64,000 nucleotides of DNA, from positions 2,071,501 through 2,135,500 of the forward strand of contig NZ_CP020028.1 of assembly GCF_002240415.1 (NCBI RefSeq), written 5' to 3'. Position 1 is the stretch's first letter. Every line of letters begins with the position of its first letter. Source of the DNA: Paenibacillus kribbensis (lineage in GTDB: Bacteria > Bacillota > Bacilli > Paenibacillales > Paenibacillaceae). A program made the position numbers and the translations under genes. Below are positions 41,236 to 51,284 of the stretch, piece after piece. The notes below the pieces were generated by a model. The model ran no database searches. It was not told the origin of the DNA and saw only the letters and a program-made list of their open reading frames with translations.

Positions 41236-44200
41236 TTATGGACGGACGGCTCCAGAAGGAGCCGATTCGCCTATTGCATTTATGGAAGTGACACGGAACC
41301 AGCCTTTCGGCTTTTTACCAGCTTTGTATTCAAAGCTGGAAGATGTGGTAGAGCCTATGTTGGTAAAGGGCTCCGCACCGTTTTCACTGTAGTACACATT
41401 ATAGCCTGTAATAGCGTCCGCAGGCTTTCCGGCACTCCATTGAAGTACTACAGAAGAGCCTGCTGCCTTAGCCTGGGGCTGTCCAGGAGCAGTAGGAACC
41501 TCAGTAGGCTGTACACCTGTTGCATCTCCCGCACCGGGAACGGCTGGAGACTCCGAATTTACAGGCGGCAATACAGGTGCCGCGCTTGCTTTGGCACTAG
41601 GCTCGGACTCATGTCCGCCTACATCAACGGCAGTCACGTAGTAGCTGGAGCTGCTGCCCGGTGGACTGTCTGAGAACACCTTGGAGCCGTCAGCCATGAC
41701 AACCTTGCCAAGCCGTTGGAAGCTGCCGCCATCTGTAGAACGGTAAAGACGATATCCTACGACGTCGCTGTTTCCGCTTGGACTAAAGCTGATTATGGCC
41801 TTTCCATCGCTGTAGCTAACGCTGACGCTCGCCGGAGCATTAGGAGCAGTACCGTCGTCCTTGCGTGGATCGACCTGAGTAGGAGCTTCCTTATCTGCAT
41901 CCTCAGGGAGATAGTAGGACAACGAGTTATGTCGTTTCATCACCGTAAAGGCCTGCTCAAGCTCTTTAATCAATTCTGAGATGGGTTTTTCCCTTTTTCG
42001 AACCGTTCGTTCATACAACATATCATCCGGTGTACTATCGCGTGGAATGTAATTCACACCTTGATAGGTGATATATTTGGCACGGGTAACGCCATTTTCA
42101 CTATTTTTGGGTAAATACTTACTGTTGTAAATATCCGAACCATACGCGGATGCTGTACGGCTTACAATACCGTCAGGTCGCTTGAAGCTGTCCGTTTGGA
42201 ACAGCTGGGAATCTTTGGCCGTTACTTCATTCATAATCAGAGCCCATAAGCGACGTGCACGCTCTTTTTGTACTTTTGTTTCAAGCTTATTGACAGGCTG
42301 CTTGTAACCGACCCACACACCCAATGTAACGTCAGGCGTAAATCCCTCGAACCAAACATCGGTATAGGATTGTGTAGTACCTGTCTTGCCGGCAATCGGA
42401 ATCTTGCCAGCTTGATTGAAGTTGCGCTTCACCAGTCTGCCTGTACCCTCCGACACTGCTGTACGCAACATATCCGTCATCAGATAGGCCGTTTGCGGCG
42501 TGAAGGCTTGTACAGGATTAGGCTGATGCTTGTACACAATATTGCCTTGCGAATCCACAATCTTTTCAATCATATAAGCGTCATTAAATACACCGCCGTT
42601 AGGAATGGCTCCGTAGGCATTTGTTAGCTCCTCGACAGTCACCCCGTGGGCCAAGCCGCCAAGCACACCCGTTTGGGCGTTATTATCACTCGGTTCCAGG
42701 GTGGTAATGCCCAACTTTTTGGCGAAAGCCCAAGCCTTGCTAATACCTACTTTTTCGTTAAACAGCTTGAGCGCTATTGTGTTTAGCGATTGATTCAGTG
42801 CATAACGTGCTGTAACCAATCCTTGATAGCGGTTGTTCGCATTTTTCGGAATATGATATCCGTTGCTGCCATCTTTCAAAATAATAGGAGCGTCGTCCAC
42901 GATGCTGCCGGGCTGCACAAGACCACTTTCCAATGCAGGAAGATAGGCGGCAATGGGCTTCATCGCTGATCCCGGCTGACGCACCATCTGAGTAGCATAA
43001 TTCATCTGTTCCTTTTGGAAGTCCCGGCCTTCCATCATCCCGAGAATCGCGCCTGTTTTATGCTGAATCAAAATGGCCGCTGCTTGCTCATCACCCTTGG
43101 TTTTACTGGTGGCAGAGAAGTTGTTTTTATTTTCTGCAATTTGGCGCATGGATTTGTATACGCTCTTATCAATGGTGGTGTAGACCATATAGCCACCCGT
43201 GCGAAGCTGTTGTTCGGCCTCTTTGAGCAAATCGTTATCATCCTTGGTCTTGGCATCTGCACCAGCATTGGCCGCCTGGCCCGGATTCGTGACGGACATC
43301 AGTGCCTGCGCAGCTTGCCGTTCTGTTTCCATCATAAGGTATGGATAGGTGTTATAAGCTTTTACAGTACGAGGTGCAAGAGATTTTTTAATATCAAAAG
43401 CCATTGCTTCATCATACTGAGCTTTATTGATTTTATTTTCTTCGAGCATTCGACTGAGCACCAGATGTTGACGATTTATTGCCCTTTTAAAGCCGGACTC
43501 ATTAAACTCGCCCTTACCGTTGAAAGCAGAATAAGAAGAAGGAAGCTGCGGCAGTCCTGCCAGATAGGCGGCCTGTGCCACATTGAGCTTATTTAGATCA
43601 TTTTCGTTAAAAATACCCTTGGCGGCTGCTTTGATGCCAAAGACGTTGTAACCGCTTGAGCCGTTTCCAAAAGGTACTTTGTTGAGATAGGCTGTAATAA
43701 TTTGCTGCTTGCTCAGAAAGCGCTCAAGGCGCAGAGACAGCAGAATTTCCTTGACCTTGCGATCATCTGTGCGATCAAGATTCAGAAAAACACGACGCGC
43801 AAGCTGTTGAGTCAGGGTGCTCCCCCCGGTTTGTACAGACTCATGCAGCGCTTTTTGTTTTACAGCGCGCAGCGTTCCTGACAGATCGACACCTTTGTGC
43901 TCGTAAAAATGGTTATCCTCAATAGCAATGACTGCGTCAATGACGAGTTGCGGAATCTCCTTAAACGTGACGGGCCGCCGATCTTCCTCTGTCCGGAGCT
44001 GTCCGATGGGAGAGCCGTCATTGAAATAAGCAAAGCCCGTTATTGCATTCTTATTTACTTCCTGTTCAATCATGGATCTGGAACGCACTGGCTCGTTTTT
44101 GACAATAGAGGCTATATAGCCGGCGGCTGCTCCTCCTGCGAACAGTACCCCCATACAACCGATGATGATGACCCACTTTATGACACGGCCGAGCCTTCGC

Positions 44201-44259
44201 ATGGTTGTCCTTAAGCGGGAAGGCTTTGGCTCTGATACGTTGTTTTTTTCTTCAACCAT
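41236..44259 (-). CDS. Class A penicillin-binding protein (PBP1A type) with two C-terminal Fn3 domains
   Basis: A 1007-residue bifunctional peptidoglycan synthase anchored by a single N-terminal helix (residues about 30-52). The glycosyltransferase domain has AIEDNHFYEHKGVD and GGSTLTQQLARR. The transpeptidase domain has the Ser-x-x-Lys motif GSAMKPI, the SxN motif QSLNTIAL and AGKTGTTQSYTD. After it come two fibronectin type III-like domains (one with SYSDGKAIISFSPS, one with VLQWSAGKPADAITGYNVYY) split by a Pro/Ala-rich linker. Start ATG 44259 after AAGGAGGAAGACTTA; an earlier in-frame ATG overlaps that site. The Fn3 pair probably binds wall or scaffolding partners (inference). Confidence 0.94.
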   Translation of the reverse strand: MVEEKNNVSEPKPSRLRTTMRRLGRVIKWVIIIGCMGVLFAGGAAAGYIASIVKNEPVRSRSMIEQEVNKNAITGFAYFNDGSPIGQLRTEEDRRPVTFKEIPQLVIDAVIAIEDNHFYEHKGVDLSGTLRAVKQKALHESVQTGGSTLTQQLARRVFLNLDRTDDRKVKEILLSLRLERFLSKQQIITAYLNKVPFGNGSSGYNVFGIKAAAKGIFNENDLNKLNVAQAAYLAGLPQLPSSYSAFNGKGEFNESGFKRAINRQHLVLSRMLEENKINKAQYDEAMAFDIKKSLAPRTVKAYNTYPYLMMETERQAAQALMSVTNPGQAANAGADAKTKDDNDLLKEAEQQLRTGGYMVYTTIDKSVYKSMRQIAENKNNFSATSKTKGDEQAAAILIQHKTGAILGMMEGRDFQKEQMNYATQMVRQPGSAMKPIAAYLPALESGLVQPGSIVDDAPIILKDGSNGYHIPKNANNRYQGLVTARYALNQSLNTIALKLFNEKVGISKAWAFAKKLGITTLEPSDNNAQTGVLGGLAHGVTVEELTNAYGAIPNGGVFNDAYMIEKIVDSQGNIVYKHQPNPVQAFTPQTAYLMTDMLRTAVSEGTGRLVKRNFNQAGKIPIAGKTGTTQSYTDVWFEGFTPDVTLGVWVGYKQPVNKLETKVQKERARRLWALIMNEVTAKDSQLFQTDSFKRPDGIVSRTASAYGSDIYNSKYLPKNSENGVTRAKYITYQGVNYIPRDSTPDDMLYERTVRKREKPISELIKELEQAFTVMKRHNSLSYYLPEDADKEAPTQVDPRKDDGTAPNAPASVSVSYSDGKAIISFSPSGNSDVVGYRLYRSTDGGSFQRLGKVVMADGSKVFSDSPPGSSSSYYVTAVDVGGHESEPSAKASAAPVLPPVNSESPAVPGAGDATGVQPTEVPTAPGQPQAKAAGSSVVLQWSAGKPADAITGYNVYYSENGAEPFTNIGSTTSSSFEYKAGKKPKGWFRVTSINAIGESAPSGAVRP

Positions 44260-44346
44260 TAAGTCTTCCTCCTTTTTAACAGCCATTATTATAGCATAAA
44301 ATTACAAAATGAACCCATATGCTAAAAAGCCTGTCTTTTGGTGTCG

Positions 44347-44375
44347 TTGACTACACAAAAGCAGTATGTTATAAA
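44347..44375 (+). promoter_or_regulatory. Promoter of the tyrosyl-tRNA synthetase gene
   Basis: TTGACT (44347-44352), 17 bases, TATAAA (44370-44375), just upstream of the T-box leader. Confidence 0.75.
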
Positions 44376-44382
44376 TAGGACA

Positions 44383-44683
44383 AAGTAAATATCGTGAAAA
44401 GCAGAGAAAGACTTCAGTAGAAGGTGGAATCACGTTGTGCAGAGAGCCGATGGATGGTGTGAATCGGTAGCGTCCCATCTTTGAATTACCGTCTGGAGCT
44501 GTCTGGATGAATGGCATTGCCTTTGCAGATTTGCGAAGACGACGATAGTAATCCAGTACCGGGTGTAGACCCGTTATAGAAATGAAGTGAAAGAAACGCT
44601 TGTTTTGGCATACGTTTCTTTAATTAGGGTGGTAACGCGAGCAGCTCCTTCTCGTCCCTTGGGATGAAAGGGGCTTTTTGGTT
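44383..44683 (+). promoter_or_regulatory. T-box riboswitch leader with tyrosine specifier
   Basis: The T-box core AGGGTGGTAACGCG is at about 44626-44639. Stem I shows AGAGAGCCGATGG and GGTGTGAATCGG. The specifier loop GAATTACC presents the codon TAC (44487-44489), tyrosine. The terminator is AGCTCCTT/AAGGGGCT with inner CGTCCC/GGGATG (44643-44675) and a T run. Uncharged tRNA-Tyr would favour the antiterminator and expression of the downstream gene. Confidence 0.95.
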
Positions 44684-44729
44684 TGTTTAATATGGTAATA
44701 TTTGGATCATAAAATAGGAGGAATACAGG

Positions 44730-45983
44730 ATGAAATGGGAAGAATTGAAGCCTGAGCAACAGGCAGAGGTAGAGCGACAACTTGATGTGATTCAGCGGGG
44801 AGTGGCGGAAATTGTGCCAGAGGATGAGCTGAAGCGCAAGGTTATCAAGTCAGTGGTAAGCGGTGAGCCGCTCAAAATCAAGCTGGGTCTTGATCCGTCT
44901 GCACCTGATATTCACATCGGACACACGGTTGTTATGCACAAACTGCGCCAGTTTCAGGAACTGGGGCATCATGTGCAGCTGATTATTGGAGATTTTACAG
45001 GGAGAATCGGTGATCCAACAGGCAAATCGGAAACCCGGAAGCAACTGACTGAAGAAGATGTACAGCGTAACGCGCAAACGTATAAGGAACAAATTTTTAA
45101 AATTCTTGATCCTGATAAAACAAAGGTATACTACAATTCCGAATGGTTGGGACCGATGTCTTTTGCTGATGTGGTAACCTTGTCCGCCAAGGTCACTGTT
45201 GCCCGCATGCTGGAGCGGGATGATTTTACAAAAAGATACCAAAACGGCTTGCCAATCAGCATTCACGAGTTCTTCTACCCTCTGATGCAGGGCATGGATT
45301 CGGTAGCTCTGAAAAGCGATATTGAGCTGGGAGGAACGGATCAAAAGTTCAACCTGCTGATGGGCAGAACTCTGCAAAAAGAATACGGTGTAGAGCCGCA
45401 GGCGACCATCATGCTGCCACTGCTTGAAGGACTGGATGGCGTGCAGAAGATGAGTAAAAGTTTGGGGAACTATATTGGTGTTGATGAGGAACCGAACGAA
45501 ATATACGGGAAATCGATGTCCGTTCCTGATGAGCTTATGCTGAAATATTTTGAGCTTGCAACGGATATCAACAATGAGGAGCTTGCGGAGCTGGCAACAG
45601 GCGTGCAGGATGGTTCCGTGCATCCGCGTGATGCTAAAATGAAGCTGGCCGGAACGCTGGTACGCATGTACCATGGTGAGGAAGCGGCGGAAGCAGCCAA
45701 GCAGCATTTTGTGACTGTATTCCAGCAACGTGCGCTGCCTGATGATATCGAAGAGTTCACCTTGACGGCTGATCAATTGGAAGAAGGCGGAATTCGTGTG
45801 ATCCAGCTGCTGACTCATCTGGGCTTTGCGGCATCTAATGGTGAAGCAAAACGTAGTATCCAGCAGGGTTCGGTCAAAATTAATGAAGAGAAGTGGACCG
45901 ATGTGAACGAAGCATACACGCCGAAGGAAGGCGACATTGTTCAGGTAGGTAAACGAAAATTTGCTAAAATCAAGCTCGGATAA
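44730..45983 (+). CDS. tyrZ: Tyrosyl-tRNA synthetase, TyrZ-type subclass
   Basis: A 417-residue class I synthetase. The HIGH motif is in [17 protein letters not shown] and the KMSKS motif is [12 protein letters not shown]-terminal S4 domain ([19 protein letters not shown]) binds tRNA. The [11 protein letters not shown] form is that of Bacillus TyrZ, not of the common TyrS (which has DPTADSLHIGH). The leader's tyrosine T-box confirms the amino acid. The gene sits near rpsD, where Bacillus has tyrS. Confidence 0.93.
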   Translation: MKWEELKPEQQAEVERQLDVIQRGVAEIVPEDELKRKVIKSVVSGEPLKIKLGLDPSAPDIHIGHTVVMHKLRQFQELGHHVQLIIGDFTGRIGDPTGKSETRKQLTEEDVQRNAQTYKEQIFKILDPDKTKVYYNSEWLGPMSFADVVTLSAKVTVARMLERDDFTKRYQNGLPISIHEFFYPLMQGMDSVALKSDIELGGTDQKFNLLMGRTLQKEYGVEPQATIMLPLLEGLDGVQKMSKSLGNYIGVDEEPNEIYGKSMSVPDELMLKYFELATDINNEELAELATGVQDGSVHPRDAKMKLAGTLVRMYHGEEAAEAAKQHFVTVFQQRALPDDIEEFTLTADQLEEGGIRVIQLLTHLGFAASNGEAKRSIQQGSVKINEEKWTDVNEAYTPKEGDIVQVGKRKFAKIKLG

Positions 45984-45998
45984 TTCAAATCCATTTAC

Positions 45999-46037
45999 AA
46001 GCAGCGCTGAGATCGGTATAGCATCTCTGCGTTGCTT
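45999..46037 (+). terminator. Intrinsic terminator
   Basis: AAGCAGCGCTGAGAT pairs imperfectly with ATCTCTGCGTTGCTT, then TTTT. Confidence 0.8.
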
Positions 46038-46186
46038 TTTATTTTTGCCGAGTGAAAGGCCGTGGTAAACTTAGCACAAATAATCAAACAAGCAGGCGCA
46101 GGATTGTTCATAATGGATTGCGTGGGCTTGCACAATTTTCGTGTAGGGAAATAACCAAAACAATAACAAGTGCGGGGAAGGTTTGT

Positions 46187-47056
46187 ATGGACTATTTTAA
46201 ACGAATTCAGTGTGCGATTGAATTTATTGAATTGAATCTGCGGGAGGATCTGAACATTACTGAGGTTGCTTCACAAGCTTGCTTTTCAGCCTTTCATTTC
46301 CAGCGGGTTTTTCAGGCCATTTCGGGCTTTACGGTTCAACAATATATAAGAAGGAGGAGATTGTCCGAGGCGGCTGCAAGGCTGAAACAATCCAGTCAAA
46401 AGGTATTAGACATCGCTATTGAGTATCAGTATAACTCGCAAGAAGCATTTACCCGTGCTTTTGAAAAGAGTTTTGGTATCACCCCTGGGAAATATCGCGA
46501 CAGTGATATTGAGCTCCCCGGGCAAAGCAAGATCAATTTTCTGGATTATCAAAAAAACACGAAGGGAGATTTGGATATGAAGAAGCCAGTGATGCGGCAA
46601 CTCGAAACGATTAAAATCATAGGGCATGAATATAAAACAAATCTAAACAATGAGCAACATTATAAAGAAATCCCGGGATTCTATGATCACTTTGGGGCCA
46701 ATGAATATTTTATGTGTATTCCGAACAAAATCGCACCGGGAATGTCATATGGGATTGCTTGTCGTTTTGAAGACGACGGTGCATTTTCATTTGTGGTGGG
46801 CGAGGCAGTTGGGAAAGAATCGAATGAGCTGGCAGAGGGTTTCATATATATGGAGATTCCTGCGGGGAAGTATGCCGAATTTGACGCTTCAGGCTCAAAT
46901 GGACGAGTTCAGGATGTACGAGATTTCATCTACGGCATATGGCTTCCCAATTCTAATTTTGAACGGAGGGAGGGGCCTGATTTTGAAATTACGGATGTGA
47001 TGAATTCTTCCTTTCCTGATCATTTGAGCATCAAGGTGTATATCCCCATTGAATAA
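46187..47056 (+). CDS. AraC-family regulator with GyrI-like effector domain
   Basis: A 289-residue regulator. Residues 1-105 hold the two AraC HTH motifs (NITEVASQACFSAFHFQRVF and VLDIAIEYQYNSQEAFTRAF, ending SFGITPGKY). Residues 130-289 form a GyrI-like small-molecule binding domain of the kind found in SAV2435/Cass2-like proteins. The start is ATG 46187 after GGGGAAGG; the frame is open to 46052 but without support. The ligand is unknown. It is a single gene between the synthetase and rpsD and may be an insertion in that old neighbourhood. Confidence 0.9.
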   Translation: MDYFKRIQCAIEFIELNLREDLNITEVASQACFSAFHFQRVFQAISGFTVQQYIRRRRLSEAAARLKQSSQKVLDIAIEYQYNSQEAFTRAFEKSFGITPGKYRDSDIELPGQSKINFLDYQKNTKGDLDMKKPVMRQLETIKIIGHEYKTNLNNEQHYKEIPGFYDHFGANEYFMCIPNKIAPGMSYGIACRFEDDGAFSFVVGEAVGKESNELAEGFIYMEIPAGKYAEFDASGSNGRVQDVRDFIYGIWLPNSNFERREGPDFEITDVMNSSFPDHLSIKVYIPIE

Positions 47057-47086
47057 AAGCCGCAGACTAGACGCATGGGGAATACA

Positions 47087-47118
47087 AAAAGCACCCGAAC
47101 TTTGTTCGGGTGCTTTTC
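47087..47118. terminator. Bidirectional terminator
   Basis: AAAAGCACCCGAAC pairs with GTTCGGGTGCTTTT, between convergent araC-type gene and rpsD. Confidence 0.9.
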
Positions 47119-47134
47119 GGTGCTAATGCAAGGA

Positions 47135-47734
47135 TTAGCGGTTGTAGAATTCGACGATTTGTTTTTCGTCGATATCTTGAGACAATTCGCCACGCTCAGG
47201 CAAACGAATGTATTTACCTTCCAGAGCAGCGTCATTGTACTCCAAGTAAGCAGCCAAGTGGTTGCGGTTTTCCAAAGCTTCTTTAATGGAAGACAGGGAA
47301 CGACTTCTTTCACGAAGACCGATCACGTCGCCAGGGCTTACTTGGTAAGAAGCGATGTCAACTTTTTTACCGTTCACAGTAACGTGACCGTGAGCTACCA
47401 ATTGACGTGCGCCTGCACGGGAGTTAGCAAAGCCAAGACGGAACACGAGGTTGTCCAGGCGGCTTTCCAGCAAGAACATGAAGTTTTCACCAGCGATACC
47501 GTGCATGTGTTGAGCTTTGTTGAACAGGGTACGGAATTGTTTTTCACCCAAGCCGTACATGTGGCGCAGCTTTTGTTTCTCTTGAAGCTGCATACCGTAG
47601 TTACTGATTTTTCTCCGTTGGTTTGCACCATGTTGTCCCGGAGGGAAAGGGCGTTTCAATTCTTTACCTGTGCCGCTCAGGGAAATACCGAGACGACGGC
47701 TTAATTTAAATTTAGGACCAGTGTAACGTGCCAT
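47135..47734 (-). CDS. rpsD: Ribosomal protein S4
   Basis: A 199-residue primary 16S rRNA-binding protein: [20 protein letters not shown] at the start and the S4 RNA-binding domain around [20 protein letters not shown] and [11 protein letters not shown]. Start ATG 47734, preceded by GAAGGAG at eleven bases; the upstream frame is leader. It has no CxxC zinc motif near the N-terminus, so it is the zinc-independent form. It is monocistronic, as in Bacillus. Confidence 0.98.
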   Translation of the reverse strand: MARYTGPKFKLSRRLGISLSGTGKELKRPFPPGQHGANQRRKISNYGMQLQEKQKLRHMYGLGEKQFRTLFNKAQHMHGIAGENFMFLLESRLDNLVFRLGFANSRAGARQLVAHGHVTVNGKKVDIASYQVSPGDVIGLRERSRSLSSIKEALENRNHLAAYLEYNDAALEGKYIRLPERGELSQDIDEKQIVEFYNR

Positions 47735-47983
47735 TATAGAGTTAACTCCTTCATAATTAAAATTTGAGTTGGGGCTCTCTTTGCGCTCCAATTTGTTCGG
47801 CGCTACCAATCAAGGTGAGACGCACTACTGACAGAAAAGTTCAGCCGCTGTCCTGTCAGCAACAAAAAAGATGAGGGTGACACAAACTGTTACGCCCAAA
47901 ATTTAAGATCCGCACAGTAGATAATTCTGCCGCACAGTCTTTTTCAATAATATATATTATATGTAAGAGTGGGTCAATGTCAA
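47735..47983 (-). promoter_or_regulatory. rpsD promoter and long structured leader
   Basis: On the minus strand TTGACA (47978-47983), 16 bases, perfect TATAAT (47956-47961). The predicted transcript has about 215 untranslated bases. A hairpin CTGACAG/CTGTCAG (47828-47859) lies in it. S4 represses its own mRNA through the leader in Bacillus; the length here suggests the same, but no match to the known fold was verified. Confidence 0.65.
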
Positions 47984-48170
47984 GAAGATAAAAAGAATGA
48001 AAACGTCAGAATTTGTCGATAGGGCTTAAGAACTAAAAAAATGGGACGAATTTATGAAAAATGGATGCAAATTTCTAGAGTTGAGAGTAAAATAGAGCAT
48101 ACTACGAGCTATAGTGGTGTATAGCCGCTGTCTTGGTACAGCTAATTTTGCTGTGAAGGAGCGCCTTAAT

Positions 48171-50156
48171 ATGTCGGAATTTTCAACAACGGATCAGCAA
48201 ACGCTTGACGGTTCAACAGTCCAGGCAAGCGGTGCTCCGCTGTTTGATGATAAAGGATATACGTCTATCGTCTGGCTTCAGAAGATGGATATGACACCCT
48301 ATGACTTCCCCTATATTGACCAGCTTCTTGTCCAAGGATATCGGAACTGGTTACAGCAGAGCAATGGTATACCCTGGATCAACGAAGAAGATACTGCTGT
48401 TTTTAATTTTACAGGCGTTCGGGTTGCTGGTAGGGAAGAGGACGATAATGAGGATTTGGGATTAGTTGAACGTTGCTGCTTTTCCAGAGAGATAGAAGTG
48501 AGCCAGCGTACGCTCCGTGACGGAAGCCTTGGATTTGTATACATGGTTCCCATACTTTGCCGAAATCACAAGAGAGATCTGTTTGCTTTTCTTCGTTTTA
48601 CACGGTCCGCGCAACATGTTTTTGCTGAACAAGATGCTTTGTTGGCGGCTGCTTTACATTTTAGATCCTGCTTTTATTCGAAGTTTGAGTATATATTTAT
48701 GGAAGATATTCTTGGAGTGCAGAATCGAAGTGATCGTGAAGGTAGACGTCGCTCTATTTTATTTCAGATTGTAAAACGGATGCATGACAAAATTGATGTG
48801 GAAGGCGTGCTGGACGAAGTATTTGATAGCATCGCCTATTTATTTCCACAAATGGATATTACGTTGTATATGAGTCAGGATCGGCACAGTCGCAATCCAA
48901 AGGTCAAACCATTGCTGCTGCATGAACGGGACGAGGATGTATGTGTGCGTGCATTTATGAAAGGGCAAATGGCTGTCAATGAGCCTGTTGGCTTGCAAAA
49001 TGAAGTGACTGAAATCGGCATTCCGTTACGTGGGAAGCAGGGTGTATACGGTGTTTTCCATATGATTCTTCCATCGGGTTCGGATAGTATGAACAAAGTG
49101 GATGTAGAACTGATCGCTATGATGGCGGATACAGCCGGCACTGCATTTGAAAATGCCAAGCTGCTGGAGCAATCGAATATACTTATTCATGAATTGCGTC
49201 TCATTAATGAGCTGGTTCAGCGCTTAAATCAAAGTCTGAAGTTAAATGACGTATTCGAGTTTGCCATGCAGGAGCTATTGAAGATGTTCAAGGCTGACTT
49301 TTGCTGTATTGTGCAGCTTGATCAGGAAGAAAGTTATTATAAGGTTACATCGAGCAATGTGGAAAGTGTGAGGCTGCACAGTTATCCTCGTGATGAAGGG
49401 TTTGCTGGATTAGTGTGTAAAACAGGTGATCCTGTTATTGTGTCAGACTATAGAAAAGAAGGGAAGATATCCTCAACGTTAATGGATTTGACGGACTCCC
49501 TATCTCTGATGGCTGTACCTATGAAAACCAGCGGTACTCCCATGGGAGTAATACTATTGTCCAGCAAGCTTCCGAACTTTTTCTCATATGACAATTACAA
49601 GATGCTGCAAATGCTGGCCCCCCACATCTGGCTGGCGGTAACCAATGCTATGCTGCATGCTGAGGTGCGACGATTGGCCAATATGGATATGTTAACGGGT
49701 CTGTATGTACGTCATTATGTGGATCAATTTATACAGCAGCATCAAGAAAAGGACTTCTGCGGATCGCTTATTTTGGTGGATATTGATCAATTCAAACAAG
49801 TGAATGATACGTATGGGCATCAGACGGGTGACGAAATTTTGAAAAGCGTCAGTGATATTGTTCGTTCCACGACTCGTGATGAGGACGTATGTGCTAGATG
49901 GGGCGGCGAGGAGCTTGCTATCTATTTGCCACAACTGGGCGTTCTACAGGCGCTCCAATATGCGGAAAAGATACGTTACCGCGTACAGCATGAAACCGAG
50001 CCTCGTGTGACTGTTTCCTGCGGGATTGCTGAATGGAATTGGCTGGACGAGCAGATTAGCATTGAGTCTTTGTTTTATAGCGCGGATATGGCGCTGTATG
50101 AGGCGAAAAATGAAGGACGTAATCGAATCGTTATTGATCATGCAGGCAGTGCATAG
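48171..50156 (+). CDS. GAF-GGDEF protein, predicted diguanylate cyclase
   Basis: A 661-residue cytoplasmic protein without membrane segments. An N-terminal region of no recognised family (1-180) is followed by GAF-like domains (about 190-340 and 350-490) and a GGDEF domain. The latter has LTGLYVRHYVDQF, ILVDIDQFKQVNDTYGHQ and the active site RWGGEELAIYLP, so GGEEL, a permitted variant for making c-di-GMP. The C-terminal ADMALYEAKNEGRNRI is intact. No RxxD inhibitory site is obvious. Start ATG 48171 after GAAGGAG. The signal is unknown. It has its own terminator. Confidence 0.9.
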   Translation: MSEFSTTDQQTLDGSTVQASGAPLFDDKGYTSIVWLQKMDMTPYDFPYIDQLLVQGYRNWLQQSNGIPWINEEDTAVFNFTGVRVAGREEDDNEDLGLVERCCFSREIEVSQRTLRDGSLGFVYMVPILCRNHKRDLFAFLRFTRSAQHVFAEQDALLAAALHFRSCFYSKFEYIFMEDILGVQNRSDREGRRRSILFQIVKRMHDKIDVEGVLDEVFDSIAYLFPQMDITLYMSQDRHSRNPKVKPLLLHERDEDVCVRAFMKGQMAVNEPVGLQNEVTEIGIPLRGKQGVYGVFHMILPSGSDSMNKVDVELIAMMADTAGTAFENAKLLEQSNILIHELRLINELVQRLNQSLKLNDVFEFAMQELLKMFKADFCCIVQLDQEESYYKVTSSNVESVRLHSYPRDEGFAGLVCKTGDPVIVSDYRKEGKISSTLMDLTDSLSLMAVPMKTSGTPMGVILLSSKLPNFFSYDNYKMLQMLAPHIWLAVTNAMLHAEVRRLANMDMLTGLYVRHYVDQFIQQHQEKDFCGSLILVDIDQFKQVNDTYGHQTGDEILKSVSDIVRSTTRDEDVCARWGGEELAIYLPQLGVLQALQYAEKIRYRVQHETEPRVTVSCGIAEWNWLDEQISIESLFYSADMALYEAKNEGRNRIVIDHAGSA

Positions 50157-50187
50157 AGAATGCTCCTTCGGGAATGTTCTCTTTTTT
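50155..50187 (+). terminator. Intrinsic terminator
   Basis: AGAGAATGCTCC pairs with GGAATGTTCTCT around TTCG, then a run of T. Confidence 0.9.
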
Positions 50188-50326
50188 TTGTCTTGCATAA
50201 CTCATTGCAGACAGGAAATCCTAATCATAGCTTTAAGGTGCATATACATGAAGCTAGCCTTACCACGAATAAGTAAACCAGACAACATGATTGCCTCAGA
50301 GTAGAATGTTACTCAAGGATTCAGTG

Positions 50327-51208
50327 ATGTTCGGGATAGAACAGGCGGATGATGGGATGCATTGGCGAAAACAATGGGTTATGATGGTCTTTATATTACT
50401 TGTGATGTGTTTGTTGAGTGGCTGTGCGCTAATAGGACGGCAATATACACCTGAGCAGATTTTTAAAAGAGCCGTTGCAGGAATAGCGGGCAAAGAGATG
50501 CTAACGTTTACTGGGCGGACTGGAGTTAGAGTCGGCAACGGTCTGCCTATGCATAAACAGTTTAAATATCGTGGGATCGTAAGTAATCACGATGAACTGG
50601 CCATGGACTGGGGCTCTACGGAGGTCTTTCGTAAGCGTGGTGACTATGCAGCACTAAAAAAAGGCAAATCCGGGCAGGAAATAACACATGCACGTTTTGT
50701 TCGTCAGCATGGAAAATGGAATGCACTGGCATCTGGCCATAACACTGTGGCTGGCGAAGGCATGTTAGATCGCTTTAATCCGATTCAGGAGCTGGAGGAG
50801 CTAAACACGCTAAATAAGACGATTCGTATGGAGGCCAGTGCTGCGAGGGGAACCTGGGTGGTCCGGATTGAGCTAGAACCCGCCTCGGCAAAGCATTGGT
50901 TGAAAGAACGTTTAATGAAAGAAATGAGAACAATAAATGATCAAATTGTGATATTAGGCACGAAGGATAAAGGTTCAAATCAAGAGGTGCAACAAAAGCT
51001 GAACCAAGTATGGGTGCAAAGCTGCGAGGAACTGAACCGCCAGTTGGAGCATTCCGTTGTGCAGGCTGTGTATCATTTGACTATAGATCGCCAAACGGGC
51101 TTACCCTTGAAGCTATCATCGGATTGCCGAATTTCCAGGCAGGAAGCGAATGAAGAAGTGCATGAAGAAGCACTTATTACCAGAGTTGCTTTTGAGGACT
51201 ACAAGTAA
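50327..51208 (+). CDS. Predicted lipoprotein, unknown function
   Basis: A 293-residue exported protein: a longer-than-usual N-terminus (MFGIEQADDGMHWRKQW), a hydrophobic stretch VMMVFILLVMCLLSGC with lipobox LLSGC (Cys near residue 34). The body is basic and beta-rich without a recognised domain; it resembles LolA/OutO-like lipoproteins in length only. The start is uncertain; ATG 50327 after CAAGGATTCAGTG is best. It precedes the aminopeptidase gene by 76 bases. Confidence 0.75.
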   Translation: MFGIEQADDGMHWRKQWVMMVFILLVMCLLSGCALIGRQYTPEQIFKRAVAGIAGKEMLTFTGRTGVRVGNGLPMHKQFKYRGIVSNHDELAMDWGSTEVFRKRGDYAALKKGKSGQEITHARFVRQHGKWNALASGHNTVAGEGMLDRFNPIQELEELNTLNKTIRMEASAARGTWVVRIELEPASAKHWLKERLMKEMRTINDQIVILGTKDKGSNQEVQQKLNQVWVQSCEELNRQLEHSVVQAVYHLTIDRQTGLPLKLSSDCRISRQEANEEVHEEALITRVAFEDYK

Positions 51209-51284
51209 CGGGGCAGGCATGATACAATGGATTTTGAATTAACCATTGTTCAAAAAGAATGAAATAGAGAAGGAGAGACAATTC

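Noticed and set aside
44850..45818. 322-codon open frame antisense to the tyrosyl-tRNA synthetase gene
   Set aside because: Same reason: a reverse shadow of strong codon bias.
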